A DNA stretch of 64,000 nt. Source: Sphingobacterium sp. PCS056. GTDB lineage: Bacteria > Bacteroidota > Bacteroidia > Sphingobacteriales > Sphingobacteriaceae. Location of the stretch: positions 1,612,001 to 1,676,000 of the forward strand of contig NZ_CP096883.1 of NCBI RefSeq assembly GCF_023273895.1. The letters run 5' to 3'. Shown here piece by piece: positions 62,851 through 64,000 of the stretch. The notes below the pieces were generated by a model. That model saw only the letters and a program-made list of their open reading frames with translations. It was not told where the DNA came from and did not search any database. Positions within the stretch are counted from its first letter, which is position 1. Each line of letters starts with the position of its first letter. The position numbers and the translations under genes were made by a program.

Positions 62851-64000
62851 ATGATGAAAAAAATAATCGGAACAATAATCGTTCTTGTCGCTTTTTGCAA
62901 TAGTTTTTGGGGCAATGAAGCTGTTGCGCAACAGGCAGGACAAGTTCTCGTAAAAGGAGTTGTGCGTGATGAGATGAATGTAAATCTTTCAGGAGTAACT
63001 GTCACCAATTTAATGACGAAAACTTCTGCAGCAACAAAAGAAAATGGGCAATTCGAGATCCTTGCCAGCCGAGGAGATTCCTTGACCGTCACCAATGTGG
63101 GATATGAACCTTATCGTGTTGCAATCAATAATGCCATCAATTTAAATATTATTTTGAAAGCCATAAATAACGGTATTAATGAAGTCGTAGTTGTAGGTTA
63201 TGGGCAGCAAAAGAAAATTTCTGTTGTGGGAGCCCAATCCAGTGTGAATGTTGAAGACCTGAAATTGCCGGTAGCCAATCTGAGTACCATGCTGGCAGGA
63301 CGTATCTCCGGACTTGTTGGAGTACAGCGTTCTGGACTCCCTGGTGCAGACGGTGCCGATCTCTGGATCCGCGGTATTTCAAGTATGTCGGGAAATACAG
63401 GACCCTTGGTCGTCGTCGATGGAGTGCAGGGGCGTGATATCAATGGCCTAGATCCAGAGGATATCTCCTCGTTGACGATCCTGAAAGATGCATCAGCGAC
63501 AGCGGTGTATGGTGTGGCGGGTGCCAATGGTGTGATCTTAATCAGTACCAAAAAAGGTATAACAGGCAAACCTGCTTTAATGTTTAATTACAATCAGGGC
63601 TTTACATCATTTACAAAAAGACCCGAACTGACGGACGGAGTGACGTATATGCTCTTGCGCAATGAAGCTCGAATAGCGACGGGTATGCAAAAAGAATATT
63701 CCAATAATTATATCAACAATACTATTCTTGGCAATGATCCTTACCTATATCCCAATGTCAATTGGATGGATCAGCTCTTTAAAAATTCGGCAAGCAACCG
63801 TCGCGCAAATTTTAGTGCTCGAGGTGGATCTGAATTTGCAAGTTATTATGTGTCTGGAGCGTATTATGATGAGTCAAGTTTGCTCAGGACAGATGATCTG
63901 CAAAAATATGATGCTACCACACGATACAAGCGGTATAATTTCACTTCGAATATCTCCATGAACTGGACATCAACAACCAAATTCGAATTGGGGACGCAAG
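62851..64000 (+). CDS. SusC/RagA family TonB-linked outer-membrane transporter (partial, cut by window end)
   Basis: The first 383 residues of a SusC-type receptor; the frame stays open to the last base of the window. A signal peptide (likely ending VAQ near 27) is followed by a CarboxypepD_reg-like domain (about 32-110), the TonB-box-like EVVVVGYGQQKK segment, and a plug with LKDASATAVYGVAGANGVILISTKKG. An ATG at 62854 is an equally good start. No STN domain is present. A SusD gene is expected just beyond the window. Confidence 0.93.
   Translation, partial: MMKKIIGTIIVLVAFCNSFWGNEAVAQQAGQVLVKGVVRDEMNVNLSGVTVTNLMTKTSAATKENGQFEILASRGDSLTVTNVGYEPYRVAINNAINLNIILKAINNGINEVVVVGYGQQKKISVVGAQSSVNVEDLKLPVANLSTMLAGRISGLVGVQRSGLPGADGADLWIRGISSMSGNTGPLVVVDGVQGRDINGLDPEDISSLTILKDASATAVYGVAGANGVILISTKKGITGKPALMFNYNQGFTSFTKRPELTDGVTYMLLRNEARIATGMQKEYSNNYINNTILGNDPYLYPNVNWMDQLFKNSASNRRANFSARGGSEFASYYVSGAYYDESSLLRTDDLQKYDATTRYKRYNFTSNISMNWTSTTKFELGTQ

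Noticed and set aside
1..64000. CRISPR array, rRNA or tRNA genes
   Set aside because: I saw no regularly spaced repeats and no rRNA- or tRNA-like sequence on reading the window; a tRNA scan was not possible.

Overview
The window looks like a chromosomal segment of a Sphingobacteriaceae member (Bacteroidota; Sphingobacterium or Pedobacter type). The evidence is three SusC/SusD-type uptake loci, a hybrid two-component system of the polysaccharide-utilisation type, many lipoproteins, AT-rich DNA, Bacteroidota-style -7 boxes (TAnnTTTG), several TTG/GTG starts, and a flexirubin-free carotenoid operon of the zeaxanthin type. I saw no rRNA, tRNA, CRISPR array, insertion sequence or prophage structural gene.

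Layout. 0-5.2 kb: a CotH-like lipoprotein, a tyrosine recombinase transcribed leftward, then a 170-bp segment bounded by 16-bp inverted repeats, two tiny overlapping ORFs, a stand-alone receiver protein, an AraC regulator and a small exported protein. 5.4-20.2 kb: a polysaccharide-utilisation-like locus on the minus strand (SusC, SusD, a DUF4959/5126/5000-type surface lipoprotein, a DUF4998-type lipoprotein and a putative zinc metallopeptidase with two FnIII-like repeats), divergent from its probable regulator, a 1366-residue hybrid two-component sensor, followed by a PAS histidine kinase. 20.4-22.5 kb: a fimbrillin-like lipoprotein with an uncatalogued 54-residue peptide gene in front of it. 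22.5-24.1 kb: a very AT-rich stretch without convincing genes. 24.1-29.3 kb: scattered exopolysaccharide functions (acyltransferase with SGNH domain, CpsB/YwqE-type phosphatase, a first CapD/WbpM-like sugar dehydratase).

29.5-34.7 kb: a hybrid histidine kinase, a small lipoprotein, an ECF sigma/anti-sigma pair (SigK/RskA type) and a divergent fasciclin protein. 35.0-42.3 kb: a MarR regulator followed by a tightly packed carotenoid operon (crtI, crtB, SRPBCC, crtZ, fused lycopene cyclase, lipocalin, photolyase, idi). 42.8-47.8 kb: an isolated SusC/SusD pair. 47.8-52.2 kb, minus strand: a second CapD-like gene, GDP-fucose synthase and GDP-mannose dehydratase, which together feed GDP-L-fucose and a 4,6-dehydrated UDP-sugar into surface polysaccharide. 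52.8-54.4 kb: a ClC-family channel and a cold-shock protein. 54.6-64.0 kb: an alpha-mannoside-processing locus with two GH92 enzymes flanking a basic-secretory-type metallopeptidase, a histidine kinase/response-regulator pair, a discoidin-like lipoprotein and a SusC gene cut by the window edge.

The most interesting points are the putative invertible switch next to the recombinase (2869-3070), a GH92 enzyme whose usual general-acid glutamate position reads glutamine, the 54-residue peptide gene ahead of the fimbrillin, the two long CapD homologues in inverted orientation 21 kb apart, and a long hairpin ending exactly at the start codon at 62263.
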